From Mixta tenebrionis (GTDB taxonomy: Bacteria; Pseudomonadota; Gammaproteobacteria; Enterobacterales; Enterobacteriaceae): a stretch of DNA of 64,000 nt. Position numbers and translations under genes: made by a program. Below the pieces are notes generated by a model. It was not told the origin of the DNA, made no database searches, and worked only from the letters and a program-made list of their open reading frames with translations. This document shows, piece after piece, positions 6,851-16,421 of this stretch (position 1 is the first letter of the stretch; the number at the start of each line of letters is the position of its first letter). The DNA is taken from assembly GCF_006517625.1 (NCBI RefSeq), contig NZ_VHQI01000014.1, positions 22,130 to 86,129 of the forward strand. Direction: 5' to 3'.

Positions 6851-7843
6851 TTAATGATGCCGTTCGAAAAAATCGACGATGGCATGTAGCGCCTCGGCGC
6901 GCATGGCGTCTTTTTCAAACAGGATCTCGTGACGCGCGCCGGCAATAACTTTGGGCTTTCCGCCCTCGCAGGGGTGCCCAGCGGCGGACATCGCCGCGCA
7001 GAACAGATCCTGCGAGCGGTTATCCACTACCCGCTCTTCTTCAGCCTGCAGCAGCAGCAGCGGCGTGGTAATGGTTGCCGCCTTGCTCAGAATGCTCTGA
7101 CCCGCATGGAGACCTTCACGCACCCAGTGATAGCTGGGGCCGCCGACGCGCAGCGCCGGCTCGTCCGCATAGAAGCGCAGATTGCGTTTATAGCGCTCGC
7201 GGCTGTGGGTTAATCCGTTGAGGCTGAACGGATGCGCGCGCCAGCGCCCGGTTCCCAGCGCATAGCCATCGCGCACCGCCGGACGTTTTTCCGCCCAGTT
7301 GAGGATGCGGTGCGCCATCCAGGCAGGCATCGGCAGGTAGATGCCAAACATGGGTGAAGAGAGGACTACCGCATCGAATATCGTCGGCTGCCGGGCCAGC
7401 AGCAGCGTTAAAATCGCGCCGCCCATCGAGTGCGCCAGCGCATAGCGACGCCGGTAGCTTCCGGCCAGATTAAGGTGCTGGCAGAGCGTTTCTAAGTCAT
7501 CAACATAGTGCTCAAAGCATGTTACGTGACCAAGGTGCGCATCTTTCAGCAGCCGTCCGGATCGGCCCTGACCGCGATGATCGAGGATTACGATATCATA
7601 ACCGCAGTGCCAAAGATCGTAGGCCAGTTCTGGATATTTGACGTAGCTTTCGATACGTCCCGGCACTATTACAATGACTTTATCATGCTGCGGAGAGGTG
7701 AAACGCACGTAGCGGATCGGTACAGCGTCAACGCCGGCAAACTCGCTCTCCTCACGCTGGCGCCAGAAATCAAGCAGCGGCCCGGTGGCAAAAGCGGTAA
7801 ACGCCTGCTCTCGCGTTGGCCACTGTTTTATATGGCTGGTCAT
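6851..7843 (-). CDS. pldB: Lysophospholipase L2
   Basis: Alpha/beta-hydrolase of 330 residues that deacylates lysophospholipids at the inner membrane. The nucleophile elbow is AHSMGGAI (GxSxG-type serine), the oxyanion region includes DHRGQGRSGR, and the histidine lies in GARHEILFEKDAMR near the C-terminus. The start at 7843 (MTSHIKQWPTREQAF) lines up with E. coli PldB. It is followed by yigL in an apparent operon and is divergent from rhtB. Confidence 0.94.
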   Translation of the reverse strand: MTSHIKQWPTREQAFTAFATGPLLDFWRQREESEFAGVDAVPIRYVRFTSPQHDKVIVIVPGRIESYVKYPELAYDLWHCGYDIVILDHRGQGRSGRLLKDAHLGHVTCFEHYVDDLETLCQHLNLAGSYRRRYALAHSMGGAILTLLLARQPTIFDAVVLSSPMFGIYLPMPAWMAHRILNWAEKRPAVRDGYALGTGRWRAHPFSLNGLTHSRERYKRNLRFYADEPALRVGGPSYHWVREGLHAGQSILSKAATITTPLLLLQAEEERVVDNRSQDLFCAAMSAAGHPCEGGKPKVIAGARHEILFEKDAMRAEALHAIVDFFERHH

Positions 7844-7943
7844 GGCTCGACTCCTTTAAACCCTCCAGTAAACTGCCGCCATAGCGCAACCGCTGGCAAT
7901 GGCGTATTGTGGCACAATTCTGCGCGTTCAGGGAGCGTTACCC

Positions 7944-8567
7944 ATGACTACCGAATGGTGGCTGACCTATTTGTTAACCACGCTGGTTCTTAGCCTGTCG
8001 CCCGGCTCCGGCGCGATAAATACCATGAGTACCGGCATCAGCCACGGCTATCGTGGCGCAGCAGCTTCTATTGCCGGCCTGCAGGTGGGGCTGGGGTTAC
8101 ATATTATGCTGGTAGGCGTAGGGTTGGGCGCACTGTTTTCCCGATCCCTGCTGGCGTTTGAGGTGCTGAAATGGGCGGGCGCGGCCTATCTTATCTGGCT
8201 GGGTATTCAGCAATGGCGGGCTGCCGGAGCGATTAATCTGGATGCGGTTTCGCGCGCTATGCCGCGCCGCCGTCTGTTTCAGCGCGCCGTGCTGGTGAAT
8301 TTGACCAATCCGAAGAGCATTATTTTTCTGGCCGCGCTGTTTCCGCAGTTTGTGATACCGCATCAGCCACAGGCGATGCAGTATCTGGTGTTGGGTGCAA
8401 CGACTATTGTCGTCGATATTATGGTGATGATTGGCTATGCCGCGCTGGCAACGCGTATCGCCGCCTGGATTAAAGGTCCGCAACAGATGAAGTTGCTGAA
8501 CCGCATTTTTGGCGGGTTGTTTATTGCCGTCGGTGCGCTGCTGGCATCAGCACGGCGCGTAGCGTAG
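7944..8567 (+). CDS. rhtB: Homoserine/homoserine lactone exporter, LysE family
   Basis: Inner-membrane exporter of 207 residues with about six membrane segments. The family motif [13 protein letters not shown] is near the N-terminus and [20 protein letters not shown] is central. The frame is open from 7899, but [11 protein letters not shown] at 7944 aligns with E. coli RhtB and is preceded by GGGAGCG. RhtB confers homoserine and threonine-analogue resistance. Unlike E. coli, where rhtB and rhtC are close, a 343-bp repeat-bearing gap separates them here. Confidence 0.93.
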   Translation: MTTEWWLTYLLTTLVLSLSPGSGAINTMSTGISHGYRGAAASIAGLQVGLGLHIMLVGVGLGALFSRSLLAFEVLKWAGAAYLIWLGIQQWRAAGAINLDAVSRAMPRRRLFQRAVLVNLTNPKSIIFLAALFPQFVIPHQPQAMQYLVLGATTIVVDIMVMIGYAALATRIAAWIKGPQQMKLLNRIFGGLFIAVGALLASARRVA

Positions 8568-8910
8568 GGATCTTGCGCTTCCGGCAGCGGGTTACATTTA
8601 GCGGCGCGCTGTTTGGCTTCTGCCTATGTTTGTGGATTCCGGTTAGCGGGGCAGGCGGCTGGCTTCTGTGTGCGGGCTGCGGCTTCCGGTCAGCGGCTCG
8701 TTGGCCAGCTTCTGTTTGCGGTCAGCGGGGACAGGCGGGTCCGTAAAGTCGCCGTTAATCCGTCCCTGGAGGCTCCGCCGCGTCATCCATGACGCGGAGG
8801 CTTTACTCCCCTGCCTGACCCCGCCTCCCTGGCTTCAGCGCATGCCGCTTCCCTGGCGCAGCTGCCTCTGCCAGGAATTCACCGCAAATAGCAGGTAAGC
8901 CAGGCCGCCC
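8568..8910. repeat. rhtB-rhtC intergenic region with degenerate ~47-bp tandem repeat and palindrome
   Basis: No credible gene lies here. TTCCGGTTAGCGG (8637-8649) recurs as TTCCGGTCAGCGG (8684-8696), and GGCTTCTGTGTGCGG (8661-8675) as AGCTTCTGTTTGCGG (8707-8721), giving a 46-47-bp period. A poorer third copy begins at 8579. A hairpin (CCGCGTCAT, CC, ATGACGCGG) lies at 8778-8797. The pattern suggests a decayed dispersed repeat or small non-autonomous element. Confidence 0.6.
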
Positions 8911-9537
8911 TCAGCGGGAGAGGATCAGATGGATACCGAATCCGGCAAACAACACCCCCGCCATACCATCAATCCACTTCGCCAGGCGCTGATACTGACG
9001 ACGTACCCACGGCAGCGCGAACACTGCCGCTACCAGCGTAAACCAGGCGAAGGTTTCGCTGATAATCAGCACAAACAATCCCCAGCGCGCCCCTGCCGCA
9101 ACATCGTCGCCGACAAACAGCGAGAACACGCTGCCGAAATAGATTACCGCTTTGGGATTGGAAAGATTGGTCAGAAAGCCCTTCAGGAAACTGTGTCCCT
9201 TTTTCGCCAGCTGCACCTCCGGCTCGGCGTTTACTGCAGGTTGGCGATGCTGCCGACGCGCGGATCGCAGCAGCTGCCAGCCCAGCCAGGTCAGATAGAG
9301 CCCGCCGCATACCATGATGATTTCATGCAGCCAGGCCATTTTTTGCAGAATCAGGTGCAGCCCCATCAGCGCGACGCCCGCCCAGATAACGATACCCAGC
9401 GTAATTCCCATTACGCCCAGCATCGCTTCCTTACGGGAGCGGCTGGCGGCGGTTTGCGACACAAAAAAGAAATCAGGTCCGGGACTCATCAACGCAACTA
9501 AATGCACTGCGGCCACGGTAAGAAAAAGCGCGAGCAT
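8911..9537 (-). CDS. rhtC: Threonine exporter, LysE family
   Basis: Inner-membrane protein of 208 residues matching E. coli RhtC. It has the N-terminal signature VALMSPGPDFFFVSQTA, a second conserved block FLTNLSNPKAVIYFGSVFSLF, and the C-terminus AGFGIHLILSR. It exports threonine and provides resistance to excess threonine. It is convergent with rhtB and downstream of recQ on the same strand as recQ. Confidence 0.94.
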   Translation of the reverse strand: MLALFLTVAAVHLVALMSPGPDFFFVSQTAASRSRKEAMLGVMGITLGIVIWAGVALMGLHLILQKMAWLHEIIMVCGGLYLTWLGWQLLRSARRQHRQPAVNAEPEVQLAKKGHSFLKGFLTNLSNPKAVIYFGSVFSLFVGDDVAAGARWGLFVLIISETFAWFTLVAAVFALPWVRRQYQRLAKWIDGMAGVLFAGFGIHLILSR

Positions 9538-9563
9538 ACTGTTTCCTTGCCAGGAAAAGGTGA

Positions 9564-9585
9564 GAGAAAGCCGGCTGGCTTTCTC
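9564..9585. terminator. Hairpin between recQ and rhtC
   Basis: The perfect 9-bp stem GAGAAAGCC/GGCTTTCTC with a 4-nt loop lies downstream of recQ (minus strand) and just upstream of the rhtC start. It probably separates the two transcripts. Confidence 0.55.
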
Positions 9586-9658
9586 AGGTAAGGATGATTA
9601 TTACGCTAAAATCTTTTTGTTTCATCCGTTATTTGCAGCAGCGCGGCAACGAAAAAGT

Positions 9659-11503
9659 TTATTCTTCGCCGTCGACATGCTCACGGATCATGACCATAAA
9701 CGGCTTGCCGAAGCGCTCCAGCTTGCGCTGCCCTACGCCGTTGATGCTGAGCATCTCGGAAGCGGTAAGCGGCATCTGTTCAGCCATTTCAATCAGCGTG
9801 GCGTCGTTAAACACCACGTAGGGCGGAATATTTTCTTCATCCGCAATGGCCTTACGCAGCTTGCGCAGTTTGGCGAACAGCTTGCGGTCATAGTTTCCGC
9901 CGTAGCTTTTCTGATTGTTATATTTTGCTTTAACCGTTATCAGGCGCGGCACGGCAAGCATCAACGGCGCTTCGCCGCGCAGAATGGGCCGGGCCGCCTC
10001 GGTGAGCTGCAGCGCCGAATGCAGCGTAATATTTTGTGTGACCAGTCCCAGGTGAATCAGCTGACGCAGCACGCTAATCCAGTGCTCATGGCTCTGCTCG
10101 CGGCCGATACCGTAAACCGGCAGCTTATCGTGACCTAAATCGCGAATACGCTGGCTGCTGGCGCCGCGCAACACTTCAACCACGTAGCCCATCCCGAAGC
10201 GCTGACCGACGCGGTAGATGGTGGACAGCGCCTTTTGCGCTTCAACCAGACCATCATAGCGTCGCGGCGGATCGAGACAGATATCGCAGTTGCCGCACGG
10301 CTGCTGGCGGCCTTCGCCGAAATAGTTGAGCAGCACCAGACGTCGGCAGGTTTGCGCTTCGGCAAACGCGCCCATCGCATTCAGCTTATGGCGCTCGATA
10401 TCCTGCAGCGGGCCCGGCGCCTTTTCTTCCAGGCAGCGACGCAGCCAGGCCATATCCGCCGGATCGTAAAGCAGCATCGCCTCGGCAGGCAGGCCGTCAC
10501 GCCCGGCGCGCCCGGTTTCCTGATAATAGGATTCGATATTGCGCGGAATATCGAAATGCACCACAAAGCGCACGTTAGGTTTATTGATGCCCATACCGAA
10601 GGCGACGGTAGCCACCACGATTTGCAGATCGTCGCGCTGAAAAGCTTCCTGCACCTGAGCGCGATGGGCGTTTTCCATACCCGCATGGTAAGCGCCGACG
10701 CTCAGGCCGCGGCTTTGCAGGCGCGCCGCCGTATCTTCCACCTTAGCGCGGCTGTTGCAATAGATAATGCCGCTTTTGCCGCGCTGATCCTGCACGTAGC
10801 GCAGCAGCTGCTCGGTCGGCTTAAATTTTTCCACCAGCATGTAGCGAATGTTAGGCCGGTCAAAGCTGCTGATTTGAATCAGCGGATCCTCAAGCTGCAG
10901 CAGCCGGACAATATCGTTACGCGTGGTTTCATCGGCGGTCGCCGTCAGCGCCATGACCGGCAGTGCCGGGAAGCGCTGACGCAGCTGGCCCAGCGCGCCA
11001 TACTCCGGGCGAAAATCGTGGCCCCACTGCGAAATACAGTGCGCTTCGTCCACCGCCAGCATTGCCGGCTGCCAGTGCATCAGCGTATCGAGGAAGTTGT
11101 CCATCATCAGGCGTTCAGGGGCGATGTAGAGCAGACGCACTTCGCCGCGACGACAGCCCGCCATTACCGCCTGCTGCTCTTCGCGCGTTTGCGTCGAATT
11201 CAGACACGCCGCCGCAACGCCGTTCGCCAGCAGCTGATCCACCTGATCTTTCATCAGCGAAATCAGCGGCGAAACGACCAGCGTCAGGCCATCGCGCAGC
11301 AGAGCCGGAATCTGATAACAGAGCGATTTCCCGCCGCCGGTGGGCATCACCACCAGACAATCCCGCCCGCTGAGCGAGGCCTGAATGATGGCTTGCTGAC
11401 CGGGGCGAAACTGCTGATAGCCGAAGGTATCGCGTAATACCTGCTCCGCCAGCGCTTCGTGATTAATTACTGCCGCCGTAGACACGTCTTCCCCGTATTG
11501 CAC
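9659..11503 (-). CDS. recQ: ATP-dependent 3'-5' DNA helicase RecQ
   Basis: The 614-residue helicase unwinds recombination intermediates in the RecF pathway and at stalled forks. Walker A is MPTGGGKS (~53-60) and Walker B is the DEAH box [15 protein letters not shown] (~151-165). The motif VI region is [12 protein letters not shown]. The RQC zinc ligands follow (C...CGNCDIC), and the C-terminal HRDC domain includes [15 protein letters not shown]. It is longer than E. coli RecQ by a few N-terminal residues; an internal start is possible. pldA lies upstream, as in E. coli. Confidence 0.96.
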   Translation of the reverse strand: MQYGEDVSTAAVINHEALAEQVLRDTFGYQQFRPGQQAIIQASLSGRDCLVVMPTGGGKSLCYQIPALLRDGLTLVVSPLISLMKDQVDQLLANGVAAACLNSTQTREEQQAVMAGCRRGEVRLLYIAPERLMMDNFLDTLMHWQPAMLAVDEAHCISQWGHDFRPEYGALGQLRQRFPALPVMALTATADETTRNDIVRLLQLEDPLIQISSFDRPNIRYMLVEKFKPTEQLLRYVQDQRGKSGIIYCNSRAKVEDTAARLQSRGLSVGAYHAGMENAHRAQVQEAFQRDDLQIVVATVAFGMGINKPNVRFVVHFDIPRNIESYYQETGRAGRDGLPAEAMLLYDPADMAWLRRCLEEKAPGPLQDIERHKLNAMGAFAEAQTCRRLVLLNYFGEGRQQPCGNCDICLDPPRRYDGLVEAQKALSTIYRVGQRFGMGYVVEVLRGASSQRIRDLGHDKLPVYGIGREQSHEHWISVLRQLIHLGLVTQNITLHSALQLTEAARPILRGEAPLMLAVPRLITVKAKYNNQKSYGGNYDRKLFAKLRKLRKAIADEENIPPYVVFNDATLIEMAEQMPLTASEMLSINGVGQRKLERFGKPFMVMIREHVDGEE

Positions 11504-11521
11504 TCTATTTGATGATGGTGA

Positions 11522-11544
11522 CGGGCGGGATTGATAGCCGCCCG
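11522..11544 (-). terminator. Hairpin between pldA and recQ
   Basis: CGGGCGG and CCGCCCG form a 7-bp GC stem with a 9-nt loop downstream of pldA. No T-run follows on the minus strand, so it may attenuate rather than fully terminate. Confidence 0.35.
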
Positions 11545-11587
11545 AAGAGACAGTTGCTGTGTGGCAGACCCGCCGCGCGGGCCTGAA

Positions 11588-12463
11588 TCAGAACAGATCG
11601 TTTAACGTTACGCCAACGCCGACGCGCGTCTGGCGATGATTATAATCGATTAACGATTCGCCGTAACCACTGAATACCTGAGTATAGAACCGGACATGCT
11701 CGGTAATCGGGTAGCTCCAGCCCAGCTGTGCGCCGCCGTAACCGCTGTTCCAGTTATAGTTGCCCTGCAGGCTGAAGATGCTGTCGCCTACGCGATAACC
11801 CAGCCTGGCGCGATAGTAACCCATGTATTTGGTAATGTCAGGGTTATCATCATCGCTCGCGCTTTCCGGCAGGCGATACCAGGGCTTAATTTCCACAAGG
11901 AAATTGCCGTTTTCCGCCATCAGCCGCGCATAGACGCGGTTCCAGCTACGCGAGGTCGGATCGGAACGTCCGTTCGACTCATGGTTCAGGCCCAGCTCCA
12001 CGTCACGTAGGGTCCAGCCGGCAAAAGTGTAATCCGTCGCCCAGCCAAGGAAAATTTGTGGTTCATAGTTAGTTTCACGGAAGGGCGACGAGGCGCCGCG
12101 GTTTGAAAGCTGCCACCAGGAGCGCTGCGTATAGGAAGCGGCCAACACGGAGTTATCGCCCAGAATGCCGCGCCAGAGCGGAAACGCCAGGCTAAGCTGG
12201 AATTTCACCTCATCTTTCTTTGCGCTGTTGCTCCATTCATAGGAATCAATGGCTTCCTTATTCATATCGCTGGTCCAGGTATAGAGCAAATAGTTGCTCT
12301 CATAAGGATAAAGCACGAAGGGATTATCATGTTTTTCCAGCAGGTTAGCGATAATACTGCCGCGCACCGCAGGCGCATCATGCACTTCCCTGACAGTAGC
12401 TTGCTGAGCCTGTGCGAAAGCGGGCAATAACAAAGCTACCACTAATCCTCTTAGCATACGCAT
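11588..12463 (-). CDS. pldA: Outer membrane phospholipase A
   Basis: OMPLA is a calcium-dependent, dimerising 12-stranded barrel that hydrolyses phospholipids in the outer leaflet. The catalytic segment GLNHESNGRSDPTSRSWNR contains the His-x-Ser pair and the Asn of the triad (E. coli His142, Ser144, Asn156, mature numbering). The signal peptide is MRMLRGLVVALLLPAFAQA. The frame is open to 12523, but the ATG at 12463 has GGAGA upstream and starts the signal peptide, giving 291 residues, close to the 289 in E. coli. The protein ends in Phe, as expected for an outer-membrane barrel. Confidence 0.95.
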   Translation of the reverse strand: MRMLRGLVVALLLPAFAQAQQATVREVHDAPAVRGSIIANLLEKHDNPFVLYPYESNYLLYTWTSDMNKEAIDSYEWSNSAKKDEVKFQLSLAFPLWRGILGDNSVLAASYTQRSWWQLSNRGASSPFRETNYEPQIFLGWATDYTFAGWTLRDVELGLNHESNGRSDPTSRSWNRVYARLMAENGNFLVEIKPWYRLPESASDDDNPDITKYMGYYRARLGYRVGDSIFSLQGNYNWNSGYGGAQLGWSYPITEHVRFYTQVFSGYGESLIDYNHRQTRVGVGVTLNDLF

Positions 12464-12643
12464 AGTCTTCTCCGGTGATACGCTGTGTAAATAGTAACTA
12501 AAAAAGCAGGCCATTCTACACACAATCCCATAATGGGATCAGCGCTGTTTTCTTAAAATAGAAAGCACTTTTCCCGCAGTTTAAAATGTACAAATTGTTA
12601 ACATTACGGCATCTTTATCTCCCTGCGTCAGGAAAAACCTTTT

Positions 12644-13114
12644 ATGTCAGAGACTCAGTTGCAGCAAACCGCGGCCCGCCAGCTTATCGGCGAAATTTTT
12701 GTCCGTCAGATGCCTTTTAACCAGGCGCTGGGGCTGGAGCTGGTGCGGCTTGAATCCGACTATGCCGAGCTGCGTTTCGCCAATAAAACCATGCTGGTCG
12801 GCAACGCGGCGCAACAGATCCTGCACGGCGGCGCCATTGCCTCTATTCTGGACGTGGCCGCCGGGCTGGTTTGCGTCAGCAGTTCCCTGACGCGCCAGGA
12901 GAACCTTACCGAACAGACGCTACGCCAGCGTCTGTCGCGGATGGGCACCATCGATTTGCGCGTCGATTATTTACGTCCCGGACGCGGTGAGCATTTTATC
13001 GCCGCCAGTAGTTTGCTGCGCGCCGGCAATAAAGTGGCCGTGGCGCGCGTTGAGCTGCATAACGATGCTGGCGTACATATCGCCAGCGCCACCGCAACCT
13101 ACCTGGTGGGCTAA
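12644..13114 (+). CDS. yigI: Acyl-CoA thioesterase YigI, hotdog fold
   Basis: The 156-residue PaaI/YigI-family protein has the hotdog helix motif [18 protein letters not shown] (~residues 64-81) and the later strand [15 protein letters not shown]. coli YigI has been described as a medium-/long-chain acyl-CoA thioesterase. It is divergent from pldA and immediately upstream of rarD, the same order as in E. coli. Confidence 0.92.
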   Translation: MSETQLQQTAARQLIGEIFVRQMPFNQALGLELVRLESDYAELRFANKTMLVGNAAQQILHGGAIASILDVAAGLVCVSSSLTRQENLTEQTLRQRLSRMGTIDLRVDYLRPGRGEHFIAASSLLRAGNKVAVARVELHNDAGVHIASATATYLVG

Positions 13115-13177
13115 TTTTCACCGCGGCGCTCGCTTTTCCTTTAAAATGGCGCTTTTACAGCTGAGACCAAAAAAGTG

Positions 13178-14077
13178 ATGGAGACACAACAAACACGCCA
13201 GGGCATTTTCTGCGCGTTAGGCGCCTATTTTATCTGGGGCATCGCACCGGCCTATTTCAAATTGATTGAGCAGGTCCCAGCGGGCGAAATTATGACGCAC
13301 CGCGTTATCTGGTCAGCGCTGTTTATGCTGATGCTGATCACCGTTAGCCGCAGCTGGAGCCGGGTAAAAACCGTAGTGCGCCAGCCGAAAAAGGTGCTGC
13401 TGCTGGCCGTTTCGGCCACGCTGGTAGGCGGTAACTGGCTGCTGTTTATTTGGGCGGTGAATAATCATCATATGCTGGAAGCGAGCCTCGGCTATTTTAT
13501 CAACCCGCTGCTTAACGTAGTGATAGGCATGCTGTTTTTAGGCGAGCGCTTTCGCCGGATGCAGTGGGTGGCGGTTCTGCTGGCGACCTGCGGCGTGCTG
13601 GTGCAGCTGTGGAAGTTTGGTTCGCTGCCGATTATCGCGCTCGGTCTGGCGATGAGCTTTTCGCTTTACGGCCTGGCGCGCAAAAAAATCGCGGTAGATG
13701 CGCAAAGCGGCATGCTGTTCGAAACGCTGTGGCTGCTGCCGCTGGCGTCACTTTATCTGTTCGGCATTGCCGATAGCTCAACCAGCCATTTAACGCAGAA
13801 CGCCGCCACCCTCAATCTACTGCTGATTGCTGCCGGTATCGTTACCACCATTCCGCTGATGCTGTTTACCGCCGCCGCTACGCGCCTGCGCCTCTCAACG
13901 CTGGGCTTTTTCCAGTATCTGGGGCCAACGCTGATGTTTCTGCTGGCGGTGGTGTTCTATGGCGAAGTGATGACGCCCGACAAGGCGATTACCTTCGGCT
14001 TTATCTGGCTGGCGCTGGCGCTGTTTATCGTCGATGCGCTGTATACGCTGCGCCGTTCACGAACGCGCAAAGCGTGA
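13178..14077 (+). CDS. rarD: EamA-family permease RarD
   Basis: Ten-segment DMT-superfamily inner-membrane protein of 299 residues, matching E. coli RarD. Conserved blocks include YFIWGIAPAYFKLI, GGNWLLFIWAVNNHHMLEASLGYFINPL and LRLSTLGFFQYLGPTLMFLL. Its substrate is unknown (linked only to chloramphenicol sensitivity). A GTG at 13175 precedes an ATG at 13178; the ATG is taken because the family begins M-[ED]-x-QTRQG. Its 3' end overlaps the convergent AbrB-family gene by 21 bp. Confidence 0.93.
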   Translation: METQQTRQGIFCALGAYFIWGIAPAYFKLIEQVPAGEIMTHRVIWSALFMLMLITVSRSWSRVKTVVRQPKKVLLLAVSATLVGGNWLLFIWAVNNHHMLEASLGYFINPLLNVVIGMLFLGERFRRMQWVAVLLATCGVLVQLWKFGSLPIIALGLAMSFSLYGLARKKIAVDAQSGMLFETLWLLPLASLYLFGIADSSTSHLTQNAATLNLLLIAAGIVTTIPLMLFTAAATRLRLSTLGFFQYLGPTLMFLLAVVFYGEVMTPDKAITFGFIWLALALFIVDALYTLRRSRTRKA

Positions 14078-15103
14078 AATAAAGCGCGCCAGCGCCGGGC
14101 CGGTGATTAAAATGGCAAACAGCCGCAGGGTTTGCATCGCCATCACAAATGACATATCGACCCGGCTGCCTGCGGCAATAATCGCCACGGTATCCAGCCC
14201 GCCAGGGCTGGTTGCCAGATAGGCGGTCATTAAATCAATCGGCAGCAGTTTCGTCAGCAGCCACGCCATACCGCCGCAAAGCAGCATCAGCCCGAAGATG
14301 GCGGCCAGCATCTGCGGCAGCGTGCGCAGCGCCAGGCGGAAAATCGGGCGGGTAAAACGCAACCCCACCGTCCAGCCAATCAGCGCATAGGCGGCGGCCA
14401 GCAGCCATTCCGGCAGCTGCAGCATTAGCGTACCGCTGCTCTGCAGCGTTGCGCCCAGCAGCGCCGGCAGCAGCAGCGCGCCGGAGGGAATGCGAAAGCG
14501 CTGGCCTAAAAAGGCGCCCAGCAACATCACCCCCAGCGTAGCCGCAAAGCGCATATCCAGCGCGGGAAACCACTGCAGCGCGGTCGCGCCCTGCGCGTTG
14601 TCGCCCAGCCCAATACGCGCCACTACCGCCGCCGCCGTCGCGACAAACAGCACGCGTAAATATTGCATAAACGCCACCAGACGGACATCGGCGCCGTAGT
14701 CGCCCGCCATCGCCACCATTGCCGACGCGCCGCCAGGCGAGGAGCCCCAGGCGCCGGTCGGCCCCGGCAGTTCGCTGTAGCGCACCAGCAGAAAACCCGA
14801 CAGACCGCTGGCCGCCAGCGTCATCAGCAGCACCGCCAGCACTACCGGCCAGTCGCTAAGTAAGGTATCCATTACCGCAGGCGCAAGGCTCTGGCCAATC
14901 ATGCAGCCCAGCACGGCCTGACAGAGAATAAACAGCCGCTTACTGATACGCAGCGTGCTTCCCAGCAGCCCCATGGTGACGCCGACGATCATCGGTCCCA
15001 GCAACAGCGCAGCCGGAACGTGAAAATATTGCAGCAGAAAGCCCAGCAGCAGGGATGTGCCAAGCAGGAGAGCCCATTGCAGCCTGGTTGAGAGGTGTTC
15101 CAT
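14057..15103 (-). CDS. AbrB-family multi-pass membrane protein
   Basis: The 348-residue protein contains two repeats of a ~9-segment hydrophobic domain (AbrB/PF05145). Repeated signatures are PAALLLGPMIVGV and PSGALLLPALLGA, and GGASAMVAMAGDYGAD and PGGLDTVAIIAAGSRVD. E. coli AbrB was named as a putative regulator of aidB, but the fold is that of a permease, and other members are mis-annotated as ammonia monooxygenase. It is not at this locus in E. coli. It is convergent with rarD with a 21-bp overlap, so neither gene has an intrinsic terminator of its own. Confidence 0.85.
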   Translation of the reverse strand: MEHLSTRLQWALLLGTSLLLGFLLQYFHVPAALLLGPMIVGVTMGLLGSTLRISKRLFILCQAVLGCMIGQSLAPAVMDTLLSDWPVVLAVLLMTLAASGLSGFLLVRYSELPGPTGAWGSSPGGASAMVAMAGDYGADVRLVAFMQYLRVLFVATAAAVVARIGLGDNAQGATALQWFPALDMRFAATLGVMLLGAFLGQRFRIPSGALLLPALLGATLQSSGTLMLQLPEWLLAAAYALIGWTVGLRFTRPIFRLALRTLPQMLAAIFGLMLLCGGMAWLLTKLLPIDLMTAYLATSPGGLDTVAIIAAGSRVDMSFVMAMQTLRLFAILITGPALARFISRFARS

Positions 15104-15177
15104 TATGCAGCGCGGTCACAGCTGGTTGAAAACCACAAGGTTACGCATAACCCGCCGGGAACGCCAGCGCTAAACCA

Positions 15178-15196
15178 GCCGGGCGCAAAGCCCGGC
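15178..15196 (-). terminator. corA hairpin
   Basis: A 7-bp stem (GCCGGGC/GCCCGGC) with a 5-nt loop lies directly downstream of corA on the minus strand, followed by TGGTTT. Confidence 0.55.
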
Positions 15197-15205
15197 CGCG
15201 CAGGT

Positions 15206-16159
15206 TTACAGCCAGTTTTTACGCTTGAAGTAGAGATAGGGAGCCAGTCCCGCCAGGATCATCAGGCCAATCGCGCCGGGGTAGCCGAAGCTCCATTTCA
15301 GCTCCGGCATAAACTCAAAGTTCATGCCATAGCTGGAGGCAACCAGCGTCGGGGGCAGGAAAACTACCGATACCACCGAGAAGATTTTAATAATGCGGTT
15401 CTGCTCGATATTGATAAAGCCCATCGCCGCCTGCATCAGGAAGTTAACCTTCTGAAACAGCGATTCATTATGCGGCAGCAGCGATTCGATATCGCGCAAA
15501 ATTTCCCGCGCCTGCTCCAGCTGATTGCCAGGCAAACGCGCCTTACGCACCAGGAAATTGAGCGCGCGCTGGGTATCCATCAGGCAGAGACGTACCTTCC
15601 AGCCGATATCCTCCAGCTCCGCCAGCGTCGAGAGCGCCTGATCGAATTCATCGCCCTGCTGCCCTTCCATAATTACGCGGCTGAGCTTTTCCAGATCGCT
15701 GTAGATGTTTTCAATTTCATCCGCCAGCTGCTCAATTTTGGTTTCGAACAGATCCAGCAGCAGCTCATAGGCGTTGCCGTCAATCAGCGTCTGGCTGCGG
15801 GCGCGCATACGGTAGAGACGAAAAGCCGGCAGTTCGCGTTCGCGCAGCGTATAGAGACGGCCCTCGCGAATGGTAAACGCCACGGTGGCGTTGCCGGCGT
15901 GGTCTTTGGCATCTTCGTAGAAAAAGAAGGAGTGGATATGCAGACCGTCCTCATCTTCGAAGAAACGCGCCGAGGCCTCGATATCCTCCAGCTCAGGACG
16001 GGTGGCCAGGCTCTGGCCCAGCTCGCACTGTACGCGCTCGCGCTCCGCCTCTTCCGGTTCAATAAGATCGACCCAAACCGAAGAAACCAGGTCTTCCGGC
16101 GTATCTTCCAGCTCCAGGCGGGTAAGGCGGCTGTGATCCAGTTTAAAAGCGCTCAGCAT
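15206..16159 (-). CDS. corA: Magnesium/cobalt/nickel transporter CorA
   Basis: The 317-residue protein forms a homopentameric inner-membrane Mg2+ channel. A large cytoplasmic alpha/beta funnel domain is followed by two C-terminal membrane helices with the signature [11 protein letters not shown] (the GMN selectivity motif) between them, ending in the basic KRKNWL. Transcription appears to start ~225 nt upstream, leaving a long leader with a short ORF and long-range pairing (annotated separately), consistent with the leader-mediated Mg2+ control known for Salmonella corA. Confidence 0.96.
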   Translation of the reverse strand: MLSAFKLDHSRLTRLELEDTPEDLVSSVWVDLIEPEEAERERVQCELGQSLATRPELEDIEASARFFEDEDGLHIHSFFFYEDAKDHAGNATVAFTIREGRLYTLRERELPAFRLYRMRARSQTLIDGNAYELLLDLFETKIEQLADEIENIYSDLEKLSRVIMEGQQGDEFDQALSTLAELEDIGWKVRLCLMDTQRALNFLVRKARLPGNQLEQAREILRDIESLLPHNESLFQKVNFLMQAAMGFINIEQNRIIKIFSVVSVVFLPPTLVASSYGMNFEFMPELKWSFGYPGAIGLMILAGLAPYLYFKRKNWL

Positions 16160-16237
16160 AGCTGTACTCCCAATTTGTCATTCAAACGGGACAATACGCC
16201 AGAACACGGAAACCTGAGTTTCAGTCAGTGATAAACG

Positions 16238-16291
16238 CTAACTCGCGCGACGGGAAAAGAGGTCGCTGACAACCACAAAGGCTACCAGCAT
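16238..16291 (-). CDS. Short ORF in the corA leader (corL-like candidate)
   Basis: A 17-codon ORF (MLVAFVVVSDLFSRRAS) lies in the predicted corA leader, 78 nt upstream of corA. A conserved short leader ORF, corL, controls Rho-dependent termination in Salmonella corA. Identity with it is inferred from position only. No strong ribosome site precedes the ATG, and an overlapping longer frame starting near 16352 (40 codons, another frame) is an alternative. Confidence 0.35.
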   Translation of the reverse strand: MLVAFVVVSDLFSRRAS

Positions 16292-16376
16292 AAGAGGATG
16301 GCCTTAGGGGTTGTACCTGTTGATAAGGTGATTGAGCCAGCATCGACTGGGAGTGTCCAAGGCGAAAGTCCTCTTA
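16291..16376 (-). promoter_or_regulatory. Long-range complementary arms in the corA leader
   Basis: TAAGAGGA (minus 16376-16369) and TCCTCTTA (minus 16298-16291) are perfectly complementary across a 70-nt loop. The downstream arm abuts the ATG of the short ORF, and the upstream arm contains an SD-like AGAGGA, so pairing could link leader folding to leader translation. Confidence 0.45.
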
Positions 16377-16392
16377 GGGTAATCGTGCGCGC

Positions 16393-16421
16393 ATGTTACG
16401 CTGAGACGAAAAAGGCGTCAA
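16393..16421 (-). promoter_or_regulatory. corA promoter
   Basis: On the minus strand TTGACG (16421-16416), a 17-bp spacer and TAACAT (16398-16393) make a strong sigma70 promoter. Its -35 overlaps the uvrD terminator stem. Confidence 0.75.

Noticed and set aside
8668..8898. 76-residue ORF in the rhtB-rhtC gap
   Set aside because: It runs through the degenerate repeat and palindrome, with low-complexity Pro/Arg/Cys composition; not credible as a gene.
10235..11437. 400-residue plus-strand ORF opposite recQ
   Set aside because: Antisense shadow of recQ produced by GC-rich third positions; no recognizable domain.
12760..12951. Small ORFs on the opposite strand of yigI and similar short frames within uvrD, hem, wec and ilv genes
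   Set aside because: All lie inside clearly recognised genes in other frames and have no independent support.
15095..16231. 378-residue plus-strand ORF opposite corA
   Set aside because: It is the antisense shadow of corA; composition is His/Gln/Arg-rich with no family resemblance, while corA on the other strand is fully recognisable.
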